A program made the translations under genes and the position numbers. Shown one piece after another: positions 17,173 to 26,064 of a stretch of 64,000 nt of DNA. Numbering within the stretch: the first letter of the stretch is position 1; the number at the start of each line of letters is the position of its first letter. The stretch is taken from positions 1 through 64,000 of the forward strand of contig JACRFB010000040.1 of the NCBI GenBank assembly GCA_016218045.1. Reading direction: 5' to 3'. The notes beneath the pieces were generated by a model. It was not told where the DNA came from. It saw only the letters and a list, made by a program, of their open reading frames with translations, and did no database searches. The stretch comes from Ignavibacteriota bacterium. Its GTDB lineage: Bacteria; Bacteroidota; Ignavibacteria; SZUA-365.

Positions 17173-17438
17173 AGCGGCCGAAGGCCGCAAAAAAAACCTC
17201 CGCTACCTCCGTTCCTCCTGTGTTCTTTTTTCGTTACACCACACGCAAGCACCATAACGAAGGATAACACCATCTGCGGCCGAAGGCCGCAAAAAATAAC
17301 CTCCGTTCCCTCCGTTCCTCCTGTGTTCTTTTTTTCCTATACACCACACACAAGCACCGCAGCGCGACACGGGGGCGTCAGCGGCCGAAGGCCGCAAAAA
17401 ATAACCTCCGTTCCCTCCGTTCCTCCTGTGTTCTTTTT
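17172..17438. repeat. Block 2: three copies of the ~105-bp repeat module
   Basis: Palindromes GCGGCCGAAGGCCGC at 17174-17188, 17276-17290 and 17381-17395 (102- and 105-bp spacing) are followed by the same A-run and CCTCCGTTCCTCCTGTGTTC segments as block 1. The last copy ends at the stop codon of the L7/L12-like gene. Frames reading through the modules give Arg/Gly/Asn-rich peptides that I regard as non-coding. Confidence 0.92.
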
Positions 17439-17439
17439 T

Positions 17440-18003
17440 TTACAGCATAAACACCAGCACCGCGCCGAGAAGGATCAGCGCGAGCAGCACGCCGAAGAGC
17501 ATGAAGCGCGGACCGCCACTTCCCTCCTGGATCGGCGAGTCGGCTTCCATCTGCCGCGGAGACTGGCGCGTCGCGGGTTTGGAGGCGGTGCTGCGCGACA
17601 TGCCGGACCGTGCGGGCGCCGAGGTGTCGTTGAAGGATGCGGACTCGTGCTGTCGGCGGTAGTTATCCACGGCATCCTTTGCCGCCTTCAGGTCCACACC
17701 CGAAAACTTGCGCAGCAGTTTGATGGCCTCTATCAGTTCGCCGCGCTGCAGGGCCATGATGGCTTCACGCGGAAGCTCAGGGAATCCGGCGGGGAAATCC
17801 GGCCGTGCCGCCGATTGCGCGGGCATCACCTTCGCAGGATCGACAGGGGTGATGAGGCCGCGGCTCTCGTACATCTCCACCGCGTCCTTCGCCTCCTTCA
17901 GCCCGCAGCGATTCGCCTCGCGCACAATCTTTATCGCCTCGATTTTTTGTCCGTACCGCAATGCCTCGATGGCCGCGGGCGGCAACGTAAGCTGGACACT
18001 CAT
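17440..18003 (-). CDS. Membrane-anchored protein with two ribosomal L7/L12 C-domain-like repeats
   Basis: A 187-residue protein. Two copies of a helical motif like the C-terminal domain of ribosomal protein L7/L12 are visible: IEAIKIVREANRCGLKEAKD (about residues 20-40) and IEAIKLLRKFSGVDLKAAKD (about residues 85-105), each followed by AVE/AVD. A flexible Ser/Pro/Arg linker leads to one C-terminal membrane helix (FMLFGVLLALILLGAVLVFML minus the tip). It is not ribosomal L7/L12, lacking the dimerisation domain. I start it at ATG 18003; an upstream in-frame start at 18045 lies in repeat sequence. Tail-anchored in the inner membrane with the repeats in the cytoplasm is the likely topology; function unknown. 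Confidence 0.75.
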   Translation of the reverse strand: MSVQLTLPPAAIEALRYGQKIEAIKIVREANRCGLKEAKDAVEMYESRGLITPVDPAKVMPAQSAARPDFPAGFPELPREAIMALQRGELIEAIKLLRKFSGVDLKAAKDAVDNYRRQHESASFNDTSAPARSGMSRSTASKPATRQSPRQMEADSPIQEGSGGPRFMLFGVLLALILLGAVLVFML

Positions 18004-18017
18004 GGGGATCTCTGCTG

Positions 18018-18152
18018 GTAGATGGGTAGATCGGTAGTGTAGCAAAGTAGAAAGGTAGCAAAGTAAAAGACGCCGTGAACCACTTTGCTACATTGCTACT
18101 TTGCCACTTGTAACGTAAAACGTGTAACGTGGATACGTGTAACGTGTAACGT
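18018..18152. repeat. Mixed 7/8-mer arrays (ACTTTGCT, ACGTGTA, GTAGATG)
   Basis: Upstream of the L7/L12-like gene, short words run head to tail: GGTAGAT-type near 18018-18036, then octamers of ACTTTGCT on both strands (18040-18066 and 18091-18116), then ACTTGTA, ACGTAAA, ACGTGTA, ACGTGGAT, ACGTGTA, ACGTGTA up to the stop codon of the fibronectin-type gene at 18156. Confidence 0.85.
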
Positions 18153-18155
18153 TTT

Positions 18156-20189
18156 TTACCGCCGTCCGGCTTTTTCGAGGCAGCGCGCGCCTTCGCCGCC
18201 GGCGGCTATGGCTGCGACGGAGTAGAAGTACCGGCCGCCGCGGGCTGTGTAGGTGTCGAGGTACTCGGTGTCGGCCTTCGAGATGGATGCGATCCATTGC
18301 GGTTCGTCGTCGGACGGTCCGCGCCGGTATATCGCAAATCCCGTATGTGTCGGATGTTCGACGGGATTCCAGCGCAGGAGTACGCCTCGTTCGGTGGACC
18401 GTGTCGAAAGTCCCTCAGGCGCGGGCACGGGCGGCCACGGCATTTTAATCGAGGAGGGACGCGAGCGCCGACCCTCGATGCCCTCGGCGTTCACAGTGCT
18501 CACCGCATACTGATAGGCGCGTCCCGCCACCACGTTCGAGTCGTCGGTGGGCGGCACGTCGCTGATCTTGAGCAGCACAAAGGCGGTGTCGACCTCGACT
18601 GCGGGCGTCGCGGATTTCTGCTTCGGCACGGGGAGCGCGCGCTGCCGGCGGTACAGCCGGTAATGTTTGATCAATGGATCGACACATGTCATGTCGGTCC
18701 ACGTCAGCCGCACGCGGCTGCCCATGGGCATGGCGCTGATGCCGAGCGGAGCGGGCGGCGCCTTGGGCCGCGCGGGCCGCGCGAAGGTGTTCGCGCTGGG
18801 TTCGCTCTCGAGCTGCGACGTGTTCACCGCGCGCACACAATACGTGTAGGTGAAACGGCCGTCGAGACTGGCCGCCGTGTCGAGATAAGTCGCCTCCTTT
18901 AGTGCCGGTGAAACCTGCACGAGTGAATCGCCCGGACCGTTGGCGCGATACACGAAGTACGCGAAGAGATCACCCTCGGGCACTGCGTCCCAGCGCAAAC
19001 GGATGTGCCGGCCCTCGGTCGCGGCTGCGAGTCCGGTGGGTGCAAGCGGGGGCAGCACCGACATGTGCGAGGCCGAGGCCTGCGTACCACCGGCGTGTTT
19101 CACTCCACGTGTCGTGAGCACACCGAGCCGGTAGTAATACGTCGCGCCCGGCACGACGGCGCCGTCGACAAACACGACCGCGTCGCGGCCCAGCGTGTCG
19201 ATCACCTCAAACTCGATCGACGGTTTCAGCGAACGTTCGAGCACGATGCCCGTGATGTGTCCCCCAGCGGGCAGCGGCGTCCAGGTGAGCAGAATGCCCG
19301 CGCTGCTGTCGCGCGCCGAAAGTCCCTGCACGACGGGCAGACGCAGCCAGTCGACGGTGAAACCGAGCAGCGTGTCGGACGAGGGTCCGGCATTCCCCAC
19401 AAGGTCGAGCGGCTGCAGAAACGCGCGCACGCGGCTGCCGGGCGCGGCGGGTACCCGCATGCGGAAAAAGAGCGTGTCGTTCACACGGCTGCCGAGGAAT
19501 TCGAGAGGCCGCGGAAGAAAGTCGCCGCCGTCGATTTCGGTGTACATCACCGCGCGCTGCGTTTCGCCCGCAAGCGCAGCGGGCACGGCCCAGACAAAGG
19601 ACACTGCGCTGTCGCGCTCGACCGGAGCGGCCGCTGCGCGGAATACGGGGAGCGAGGCGGGCTTGCCCGTCTCGATTTTTCCCACCGGACCGTCACTCTC
19701 GACCGCGCCGTTGCGTATCGCGAGCAGTTTGTACCAGAAGCTGCGCCCGCGCGTTTTCGCCTCGGCACTCTCGTCGCGCCAGGCGGCGCCCATGGCGCGC
19801 AGGAAATTCACGTCGACGGCAAGGAGCCCGTACTCGTCGAGCGCGGGCCGCGCCTTCAACAGCGCGAGCAGATCGTCGTCGCTACGCTGCTGTTTCATCG
19901 CGCGAAGCGCGTCCACAACGGCGTCGCCCGCGATGGCGCGGAACTCCCGCGGCGTGGCGGCCAGCGCCGCGCGGCCGACTTCGGAGAAGGGCCCGTCTTT
20001 CGACGCGGCACGGTGGATGACAAAACCCTGCACGGGTCCCTCGATGCCCGGTCCGATGGCCCTGTCGCCGAGAAACACCACGACACCTTCGGGCGACCAG
20101 CGGAGATTCTCGAGTGACTGCGCGCGGCTCTGCGTAGTGATGCCGGCTGCGACGGCAAGCGTCAGGAGAAGTGCGAATTGTCGAATCAT
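18156..20189 (-). CDS. Exported fibronectin type III-rich protein
   Basis: A 677-residue exported protein. The ATG at 20189 yields the signal peptide MIRQFALLLTLAVAAGITTQSRAQ; the frame is open to 20270 but earlier starts bury it. After a 300-residue region of unknown fold come at least four fibronectin type III-like beta domains, recognisable by repeated VRLTWT / IRLRWDAVP / VLLRWNPVE strands and YYYRLGVLT / YTYCVRAVN / YQYAVSTVN / YFYSVAAIA strands. No sorting domain or membrane anchor is visible; the protein ends ARCLEKAGRR. It is the last gene of the five-gene exported cluster, 40 bases after the giant protein's stop, and may be its binding partner. Confidence 0.8.
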   Translation of the reverse strand: MIRQFALLLTLAVAAGITTQSRAQSLENLRWSPEGVVVFLGDRAIGPGIEGPVQGFVIHRAASKDGPFSEVGRAALAATPREFRAIAGDAVVDALRAMKQQRSDDDLLALLKARPALDEYGLLAVDVNFLRAMGAAWRDESAEAKTRGRSFWYKLLAIRNGAVESDGPVGKIETGKPASLPVFRAAAAPVERDSAVSFVWAVPAALAGETQRAVMYTEIDGGDFLPRPLEFLGSRVNDTLFFRMRVPAAPGSRVRAFLQPLDLVGNAGPSSDTLLGFTVDWLRLPVVQGLSARDSSAGILLTWTPLPAGGHITGIVLERSLKPSIEFEVIDTLGRDAVVFVDGAVVPGATYYYRLGVLTTRGVKHAGGTQASASHMSVLPPLAPTGLAAATEGRHIRLRWDAVPEGDLFAYFVYRANGPGDSLVQVSPALKEATYLDTAASLDGRFTYTYCVRAVNTSQLESEPSANTFARPARPKAPPAPLGISAMPMGSRVRLTWTDMTCVDPLIKHYRLYRRQRALPVPKQKSATPAVEVDTAFVLLKISDVPPTDDSNVVAGRAYQYAVSTVNAEGIEGRRSRPSSIKMPWPPVPAPEGLSTRSTERGVLLRWNPVEHPTHTGFAIYRRGPSDDEPQWIASISKADTEYLDTYTARGGRYFYSVAAIAAGGEGARCLEKAGRR

Positions 20190-20229
20190 GATGTGAGTGC
20201 TTCGAATGGGATGTGACATGGCGGCACCG

Positions 20230-23200
20230 TCAGGGACAGATCGAACAACCGTGGCCCGGCCAATCGACACAGAAATCGAGTCCGGTTTTGGAACTGTACT
20301 TGGCCATCACGGTGGCGCTGAGACATAACTTTCCACCGCAGGGAATGGGGCAGACCTTGCAACTGCTCCACGGCCAGCAGGGATTAAAACAGCCGCACCA
20401 GCAGATCTTGTTTGCACAGGCCGACGAGCAGTCCCCTATCCAGGCCACGATGGATCCGCCCGCCTTGCCGCAGAAGAACCAGCCGCTCGACGGCGAGTAT
20501 GCTCCCGCGATGCCGGCGCTTGCGGTGACGGAAAGACCGGCCACCGATTTGCCCGCTATCGACAGATCGCCGCCTCCGCCCCACGAATTGCCGATCGCCA
20601 GGCCGTACTTGTTGAGAGCGAAGTTCACATGGAACTGCGTCCATGCCTCGTTCTTGTACCATATCGATCCCGAAGCGATGTCGAGGAAATTCCCCGACGC
20701 GGATGCATCGATAACACTCACCACATTCAGATGCGCGCCGTTCACCGTATTGCCATTGCTCAGATATTCCACGGGAATAAACGACGTGTACACATCATAC
20801 TCGGGATGTTTCGCCCTGTTCAGATCGAATCCGACAAACACATTTGTCGTGCTGTTGACAATCTTGAGCATGCTGACCTGCGCCGCGAATCCCACGGCCA
20901 GATAGCTGTCGCCATCCTTGGCGCTGATCGCGATGATCGACTTTGCCTGCGCCTTCATGTTGAGATCGGGAATGATGCTGCCGCCCACGTTTCCTTCCAC
21001 CGAGAAAAACTTGTTCGGGAAATCCATGATCAGTTTTGCATCAGCCACCGGCTGCCCGACGAGTGTCACTATCGCGCCGCCCTCGATCACCGGACCCGAG
21101 CGCACGGTCACCTCGAGCGGATCGATGGCGAGCAGCGCGCCCGTGCCCGCGATGGACAGCGCGCCGCGTACGGTGATGCGGTACTTTTTCTTGTTGTCCT
21201 GCGGATCGGTCAAGTATCCGAAGCCGCCGCCGACTTTTGTCAGAGTCACATAGCCGATCTGTATCGGCGGGATATTCGCCATGAAGTCGGCGGAGAACGA
21301 CGTCTTCGAATACGTCAGCATGAAGTCGAGATTCATCGGCGTGCTGCTGATGCCGATTTTCCCCTTGCCGGTGAAGAAGTTGTTTCCCCAGCCGATATCG
21401 GTTTCAATGGTCGCGGCGGGAATCGAGAAGCCGATCTTCACCTTCTTCATATCGAAGCCGCCGCCCTTCGAGTAGCTGAACTGCCCACCGGCATTCACGG
21501 CCACCATCGGAATTTTCAGGCCGAGTTCGCCGCCCACTTCCACCTTCGGCGTGCCGATGGTCGAGAAGCCTAGCGAATTGAGTGTGAATGTTGCGAGTCC
21601 CGCGAAATCGGCCTTGCTGTTGATCGCCGCGAGCGCCGAGAACTTGCCGTCGGTGCGCACCTCGAAACTCTCGAGCGTGAGCGACTTGTCGAACTTCGGC
21701 AGCGAGAAAGTGCCGCCGCCCGAGATGGAGAGCGGACCGTCGGCGCCGACGGACCCAAGCGCAAACGGCGTGCCGTTGCCCTTGATCTTCATCACCGAGA
21801 ACACGTCGATGCCCGCGTCGGGCAGCGTGAGTGCGCCTCCGTAGATCTGATCGGGCGACACGGTGAGATCGCTCACGGCGATGGTGGTCTTGGACGAGGA
21901 CGGGATGGTGAATTCGAGCGAGCCGCCGAAGGAGAATCCATTGGGCGCAAGTGTGGCGGCATCGAGGGTGAGTTTCCACGTCCCGAGTGTGACGGCCGGT
22001 TTGGGCGAGAGCGAAACGAGCGCGTGTTTGAGGCCGCCCGAATATCCGACCCAGAGGTCCGTTATTGTGAGCGTGGTGGAAGCGAGCAGCGGCACACCCG
22101 TGAACCCGAGCTTGCCCGCGAGATGCAGGCCGTCGGGTTTGAGCGACGATTTTGCGAGGTCGGGCGTGACGGTGAAGCCGTACACCGAAAAACTGATGCT
22201 GCCCTTGCCGAAGACGAGTCCGTCGGACGGAAACGGAAGCGCGCCCGTGCTCACAAACACGGGGATGGCGGGCGGTGTGGCCTGATTGGCGAGCGCGGGT
22301 GTGACGAGGTACAGCGCCTTGGGCGTCATGGTCTCGACTCCGGGCGCTCCTTGCAACATCGTGTTGAGGTCCACATTCACACGCGCGAGGATCTGTCCGC
22401 CGCCCGGCGTCTTCACCACTTCGATGCCGGTGTTGTTGCGCAGGGTCACGGGCACGAGGTCGAAGGCGGCGGCCGCGAGTTCACTCGCATCGGTGACAAG
22501 TTTCCCGCCCTTGGGTTCCGCCTTGCCGCCGAGCACGGTGAGTTTCATATCGGCGAAGGGAATGGTGCTGCCTGGCGGCAGCGAGAAGACACCGTTCTTG
22601 GGAATGTCGACAAAGGCGCCCGAGGCCACGGTGTCCGCCCCCAGCGTCAGCGATTCGATCACCACGGGAAAACCGAGTATGGTGGAGATATCGAAACCCG
22701 CGCTGCCCAAGGAGAAATCGACGGTGGTGGATCCGACCGGGAGATCGACGTTTTTCACATCACCGATCATCCCCTGTTTTCCGGCCTTGAGGGTCTGCGC
22801 ACCCGTGGGCACACCCACGATGGTATACGTCCCGTTGTCCGCCGTCTTGTGATACAGGTCGTCGATACCATCCACTCGCACAAGGGCGTCTTTCACGGGC
22901 AGTGCGGATGCCGTCACCGTCCCGCTCACACGCGCGCCGCGCGCCAGCGCCACGTCGACGCGGGTCGTGTCGCCTTCGTCCGACACCGTTATTGCCGCGG
23001 AGTAGTAGGCGTAGTCGGGCGCTCCTGGAGGCGGCGATTGTGCGCCGAGGGCCTTGAGAATGACGGAGGCCTTGCTGCCGGGTGTGACATGCATGGTGCC
23101 CGTTGCGCCGAACACGCGCAGCGTGATTGCGCCGCCCGGCGCCTTCGGAAAATAGAAACTGCCGTCGGTGCCTGTGATGCCGAGGTCCGCAAAATCGGCG

Positions 23201-25827
23201 AGCACCACGCGCGCGCCGGAGACGGGCGTGTTGTCCAGCTTGTCGCGCACTGTCACCAGCAAACGGCCGATCCTGCGTTTGAGCACGAAGGGTCCGAAGT
23301 TGTTCTGCGGCCCCTGCAGATAATCCTTTGCGCCGCCGCCACCCTTTTGCGACTGCGTCTTGATCTGTTGCACCGATACGACGGTGTCGAGATCCATGTA
23401 CCCCGGCTTCCAGATCTTGATCCCGTGGCTGCCCGCAATATTGCTGCTCTTGAACACGCCCAGTTCGTTTGTCGAAAACGGATCGCCGCCGCTGGACCAA
23501 TGTACGAGCGCACCCGCGACGGGCTGTCCGTCCTCATCGACCACTTTCCCGGATACGGGATTTCCTGCCACATCTATTTCGAGAGGATCTCGTTCCACGA
23601 CCTTTCCCAGAACGTCGAGGAAGATTTTCTCCTTGTATACTTTCTTGATGCCGAAGGCCGTCACCGACAGCTCGTACGCGTCCGTTTCGGGTTCGATACC
23701 CGAGAGGACGAAACGCCCGTCGGCGTCACTCTCGGCGTAGTAGTCGTGTGTCTTGCCTGTGAGAGTAATACCCGCGTGCGACACTGCGGCCTTGGAGTCC
23801 TTCTCGACGATGCGTCCGCGCACGACGGGTTTTGCGCGCGAAAGCTTGAATGTTTTTTCGACCGTGGTGACGCTGCTCCAATAGCCTCCTCCGGTGATTG
23901 CAGAGACGTATGTGGTGAGCGTGTCGTACCCGGGAACACTCACCCGCAGATAGTATCTGTCGTAGGGCCCGCCTTCATTTTGGAAGAGCCGCGTCACGGG
24001 TTGTGGTGCCGTGGCTGCACCGATCAGGAACTGGCCGAAACCCGCAACGGTGCGTATCGGCCGATCGGTGGGCGGGATGAGTCCCTCGTTCACCGTGTTC
24101 GGATTAAACAGGTACCACATGAGCGGCCTGTACACTTCGACCGATGCGGGCTGAGGGACGGCCTTGTTGGTCTGTGCATCCACCGCTTTCGCCCTGAGTC
24201 GGTAGGTTTGTGCGAGCGCAACAACGGTCGGAAACATCCACTTCTGCGCCACGCCTTCAACCTGTTGCAGCGGGATGGGCTGCTCCTCGTAGAGGAAGTG
24301 CGGATCCGACACTTCGAACGACACGCCATTAAATTCGTATGTGACACCTTCTATTTCGATGGCGGGAATGGTGCCGTCGCCCTTGTCAAGGAACGTAAAC
24401 GTGAACTCGCCGTTTTTATCGGTGGTGACGCTGCCGATGGTTATCGTCTTTGTGTTTCCCGAAGGTGGGGGCACGCCTGGCGGAAGATCTAAGATTTTTT
24501 TGGTGATCGTGAGTTTGACGTTCACAAACATAAGCGGGTGGCGCTGATCGGCGGCGTACTCCTCGAGTACGGGATTCCATTCGCCGGGCAAGGTAAGCGG
24601 ACCCGGTTCGCCGGGGGTGCTGTAATTCTTCTTCCCTTTGATGGCGTCAGACATACCAACAGTTGTCGTGCTTCCTCCACCGAAAATGGCAACGTCGTTC
24701 GGTTTGAGCGACACCGCAGCTCCGGTGCCGCCTATGCCCGCATACGTTCCCGCATGCCCCGGCGGTGTGCCGTGGCTGTGTCCCTTCTGCGCTTGCACGA
24801 TGCCGATATACGATTCCTCCTTCGAGATATTCACCTCTGGAACAATGTCGATCTTCTCGCTGACGGACTGCATCATCTCGCTCTTGCGAAACGCCCACAC
24901 AAGCTTCCCCTTGATGCTGCTCAGGGCCTGTTTGAGTTTCCCCGGATCCTTCTGTCCGCCCGGTTTCACGCGCCGATCCGTGTCGACTTGTGCGCCCTTC
25001 TGCGCAATGTCTTCGGAGTAGGCAAAGGAAAACGGTTCCGCCCAGCCGTCCTGTTCACCCAGAGGCCTGCCGTTGTCGTCGATCACCTGCACGCTCCACG
25101 CGTAGTTTTTTGTCACACCCGAGGGTTGAAAATCGGTGGGCCACAGCATCTGCGTGAGCCCTGCGATTTCCTGTTCATACACGGGCATGCCGCTGCGCAG
25201 CAGCGTGCCCGCCGTCTGACCCTGCAGCACCTCGAAGATTTTTACACGATAGCGCGCACCACCCGGGGGCGCGGGCACAACCGGGGTCCACCGGAACGTC
25301 GGCCGCGCCGCTCTGTTCAGCGACGCGCGGTTCTCGGGCGCGAGCAGCGTGGGCAGTTGATACGACGTGACCTGGAAGTTGCGGCAGGCGGGCTGTGAGA
25401 GCGGCTGTGCGCCGCTCGCATCCACGAGATCGACGCAGAGTTCGTAGGTGCCCGCGGGAAGCATGCCTGTGCGCATCGCCGTGCGCTCCACGCCGCCCGA
25501 GAAGGAGACGGCCTCGGGCGGCAGAATCTGATCCGCGTAATACGTGCTCACTCCTGGCGGTACCGACACGACGGGCACGGCGGCGGTGCGTGTCTGCGCC
25601 TTGATGGTGCCGTCGAGCCGCACAATGGCGCGCAGCTTCGCGTCGACGGGAGCACTGCCCGGATTCATCACCGTCAACAGGACGGTCTCGCGGTGTGTTG
25701 CCCAATCCGAAATATACGGGCTCGGTTTTGCCGACATGGTCAGCGTGAGGCGGAGCTGCTGCGCATCCGACGATGCGGACAGGAAAAACACAAACGCGAG
25801 GAGCACGAGTCTCGATATGCGTTTCAT
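20230..25827 (-). CDS. Giant 1865-residue exported protein with cysteine-rich C-terminus
   Basis: A signal peptide (MKRISRLVLLAFVFFLSASSDAQ) is followed by a 270-residue N-terminal domain shared with the small paralogue at 26962-27816; both have PSPYISDW / PNPYLSEW, GMLPAGTYE, VTSYQLPTLL and FRWTPVVPAPPGGARYRV. Residues about 660-1020 hold carboxypeptidase-regulatory-like beta domains (GRIVEKDSKAAVSHAGITL, SGKVVDEDGQPVAGALVHW, TVRDKLDNTPVSGARVVL, SGTVTASALPVKDALVRV). About 1080-1770 is a long Gly/Ser/Thr-rich beta region with repeated strands, plausibly an elongated rod or barrel-like stack. The last 85 residues contain 14 cysteines and end CSICP. No T9SS sorting domain is seen. Probably a long surface fibre or adhesin. 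The N-terminus recalls the TANFOR-type domain of some Bacteroidota surface proteins, which I could not check. Confidence 0.85.
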   Translation of the reverse strand: MKRISRLVLLAFVFFLSASSDAQQLRLTLTMSAKPSPYISDWATHRETVLLTVMNPGSAPVDAKLRAIVRLDGTIKAQTRTAAVPVVSVPPGVSTYYADQILPPEAVSFSGGVERTAMRTGMLPAGTYELCVDLVDASGAQPLSQPACRNFQVTSYQLPTLLAPENRASLNRAARPTFRWTPVVPAPPGGARYRVKIFEVLQGQTAGTLLRSGMPVYEQEIAGLTQMLWPTDFQPSGVTKNYAWSVQVIDDNGRPLGEQDGWAEPFSFAYSEDIAQKGAQVDTDRRVKPGGQKDPGKLKQALSSIKGKLVWAFRKSEMMQSVSEKIDIVPEVNISKEESYIGIVQAQKGHSHGTPPGHAGTYAGIGGTGAAVSLKPNDVAIFGGGSTTTVGMSDAIKGKKNYSTPGEPGPLTLPGEWNPVLEEYAADQRHPLMFVNVKLTITKKILDLPPGVPPPSGNTKTITIGSVTTDKNGEFTFTFLDKGDGTIPAIEIEGVTYEFNGVSFEVSDPHFLYEEQPIPLQQVEGVAQKWMFPTVVALAQTYRLRAKAVDAQTNKAVPQPASVEVYRPLMWYLFNPNTVNEGLIPPTDRPIRTVAGFGQFLIGAATAPQPVTRLFQNEGGPYDRYYLRVSVPGYDTLTTYVSAITGGGYWSSVTTVEKTFKLSRAKPVVRGRIVEKDSKAAVSHAGITLTGKTHDYYAESDADGRFVLSGIEPETDAYELSVTAFGIKKVYKEKIFLDVLGKVVERDPLEIDVAGNPVSGKVVDEDGQPVAGALVHWSSGGDPFSTNELGVFKSSNIAGSHGIKIWKPGYMDLDTVVSVQQIKTQSQKGGGGAKDYLQGPQNNFGPFVLKRRIGRLLVTVRDKLDNTPVSGARVVLADFADLGITGTDGSFYFPKAPGGAITLRVFGATGTMHVTPGSKASVILKALGAQSPPPGAPDYAYYSAAITVSDEGDTTRVDVALARGARVSGTVTASALPVKDALVRVDGIDDLYHKTADNGTYTIVGVPTGAQTLKAGKQGMIGDVKNVDLPVGSTTVDFSLGSAGFDISTILGFPVVIESLTLGADTVASGAFVDIPKNGVFSLPPGSTIPFADMKLTVLGGKAEPKGGKLVTDASELAAAAFDLVPVTLRNNTGIEVVKTPGGGQILARVNVDLNTMLQGAPGVETMTPKALYLVTPALANQATPPAIPVFVSTGALPFPSDGLVFGKGSISFSVYGFTVTPDLAKSSLKPDGLHLAGKLGFTGVPLLASTTLTITDLWVGYSGGLKHALVSLSPKPAVTLGTWKLTLDAATLAPNGFSFGGSLEFTIPSSSKTTIAVSDLTVSPDQIYGGALTLPDAGIDVFSVMKIKGNGTPFALGSVGADGPLSISGGGTFSLPKFDKSLTLESFEVRTDGKFSALAAINSKADFAGLATFTLNSLGFSTIGTPKVEVGGELGLKIPMVAVNAGGQFSYSKGGGFDMKKVKIGFSIPAATIETDIGWGNNFFTGKGKIGISSTPMNLDFMLTYSKTSFSADFMANIPPIQIGYVTLTKVGGGFGYLTDPQDNKKKYRITVRGALSIAGTGALLAIDPLEVTVRSGPVIEGGAIVTLVGQPVADAKLIMDFPNKFFSVEGNVGGSIIPDLNMKAQAKSIIAISAKDGDSYLAVGFAAQVSMLKIVNSTTNVFVGFDLNRAKHPEYDVYTSFIPVEYLSNGNTVNGAHLNVVSVIDASASGNFLDIASGSIWYKNEAWTQFHVNFALNKYGLAIGNSWGGGGDLSIAGKSVAGLSVTASAGIAGAYSPSSGWFFCGKAGGSIVAWIGDCSSACANKICWCGCFNPCWPWSSCKVCPIPCGGKLCLSATVMAKYSSKTGLDFCVDWPGHGCSICP

Positions 25828-25956
25828 GACGGATCCGGTTCAGGCGGGCTTGGAGGAGTGGGTATTGTTCTTTCTCTCCGTTACGGAGGCAAGGAATGGG
25901 CGGGATGTATGCCCGAAAATAAAGTGTACAAAAAAACCGCGTGCGAAATTACAACG

Positions 25957-25992
25957 CGGCCTCGCGGCCGGTGGAAACACCGTGCGAGGCCG
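25957..25992. other. Stable nested hairpin in the giant gene's upstream gap
   Basis: Outer arms CGGCCTCGC (25957-25965) and GCGAGGCCG (25984-25992) enclose an inner stem CGGTG/CACCG (25969-25982) capped, on the plus strand, by a GAAA tetraloop. On the transcribed minus strand the loop is UUUC. It sits between the EF-hand-like gene and the giant gene. A T8 run on the minus strand follows about 20 bases later, too far for a standard terminator. It may limit read-through or stabilise an mRNA end. Confidence 0.45.
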
Positions 25993-26064
25993 TGTTGCAC
26001 TCGACTATGCGCCTCAGGCGTGCGGCGGCTGCTGCACTGCCCGGCGCTCGTATGGCTGATGCCG

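Noticed and set aside
16119-17395. GCGGCCGAAGGCCGC stems as intrinsic terminators
   Set aside because: The palindrome is followed by A's on the plus strand and preceded by T's on the minus strand, so neither strand gives stem-then-T-run.
16117-17438. Open frames reading Arg/Asn/Gly-rich peptides in the 105-bp modules
   Set aside because: They are the repeat translated in several frames, without starts or conservation between frames.
17440-18003. Ribosomal protein L7/L12
   Set aside because: Only the C-terminal-domain-like helices are present, twice, with a membrane anchor and no dimerisation domain.
22024-24492. 822-codon open frame antisense to the giant gene
   Set aside because: Composition is a mirror of the sense codons; no signal, motif or ribosome site.
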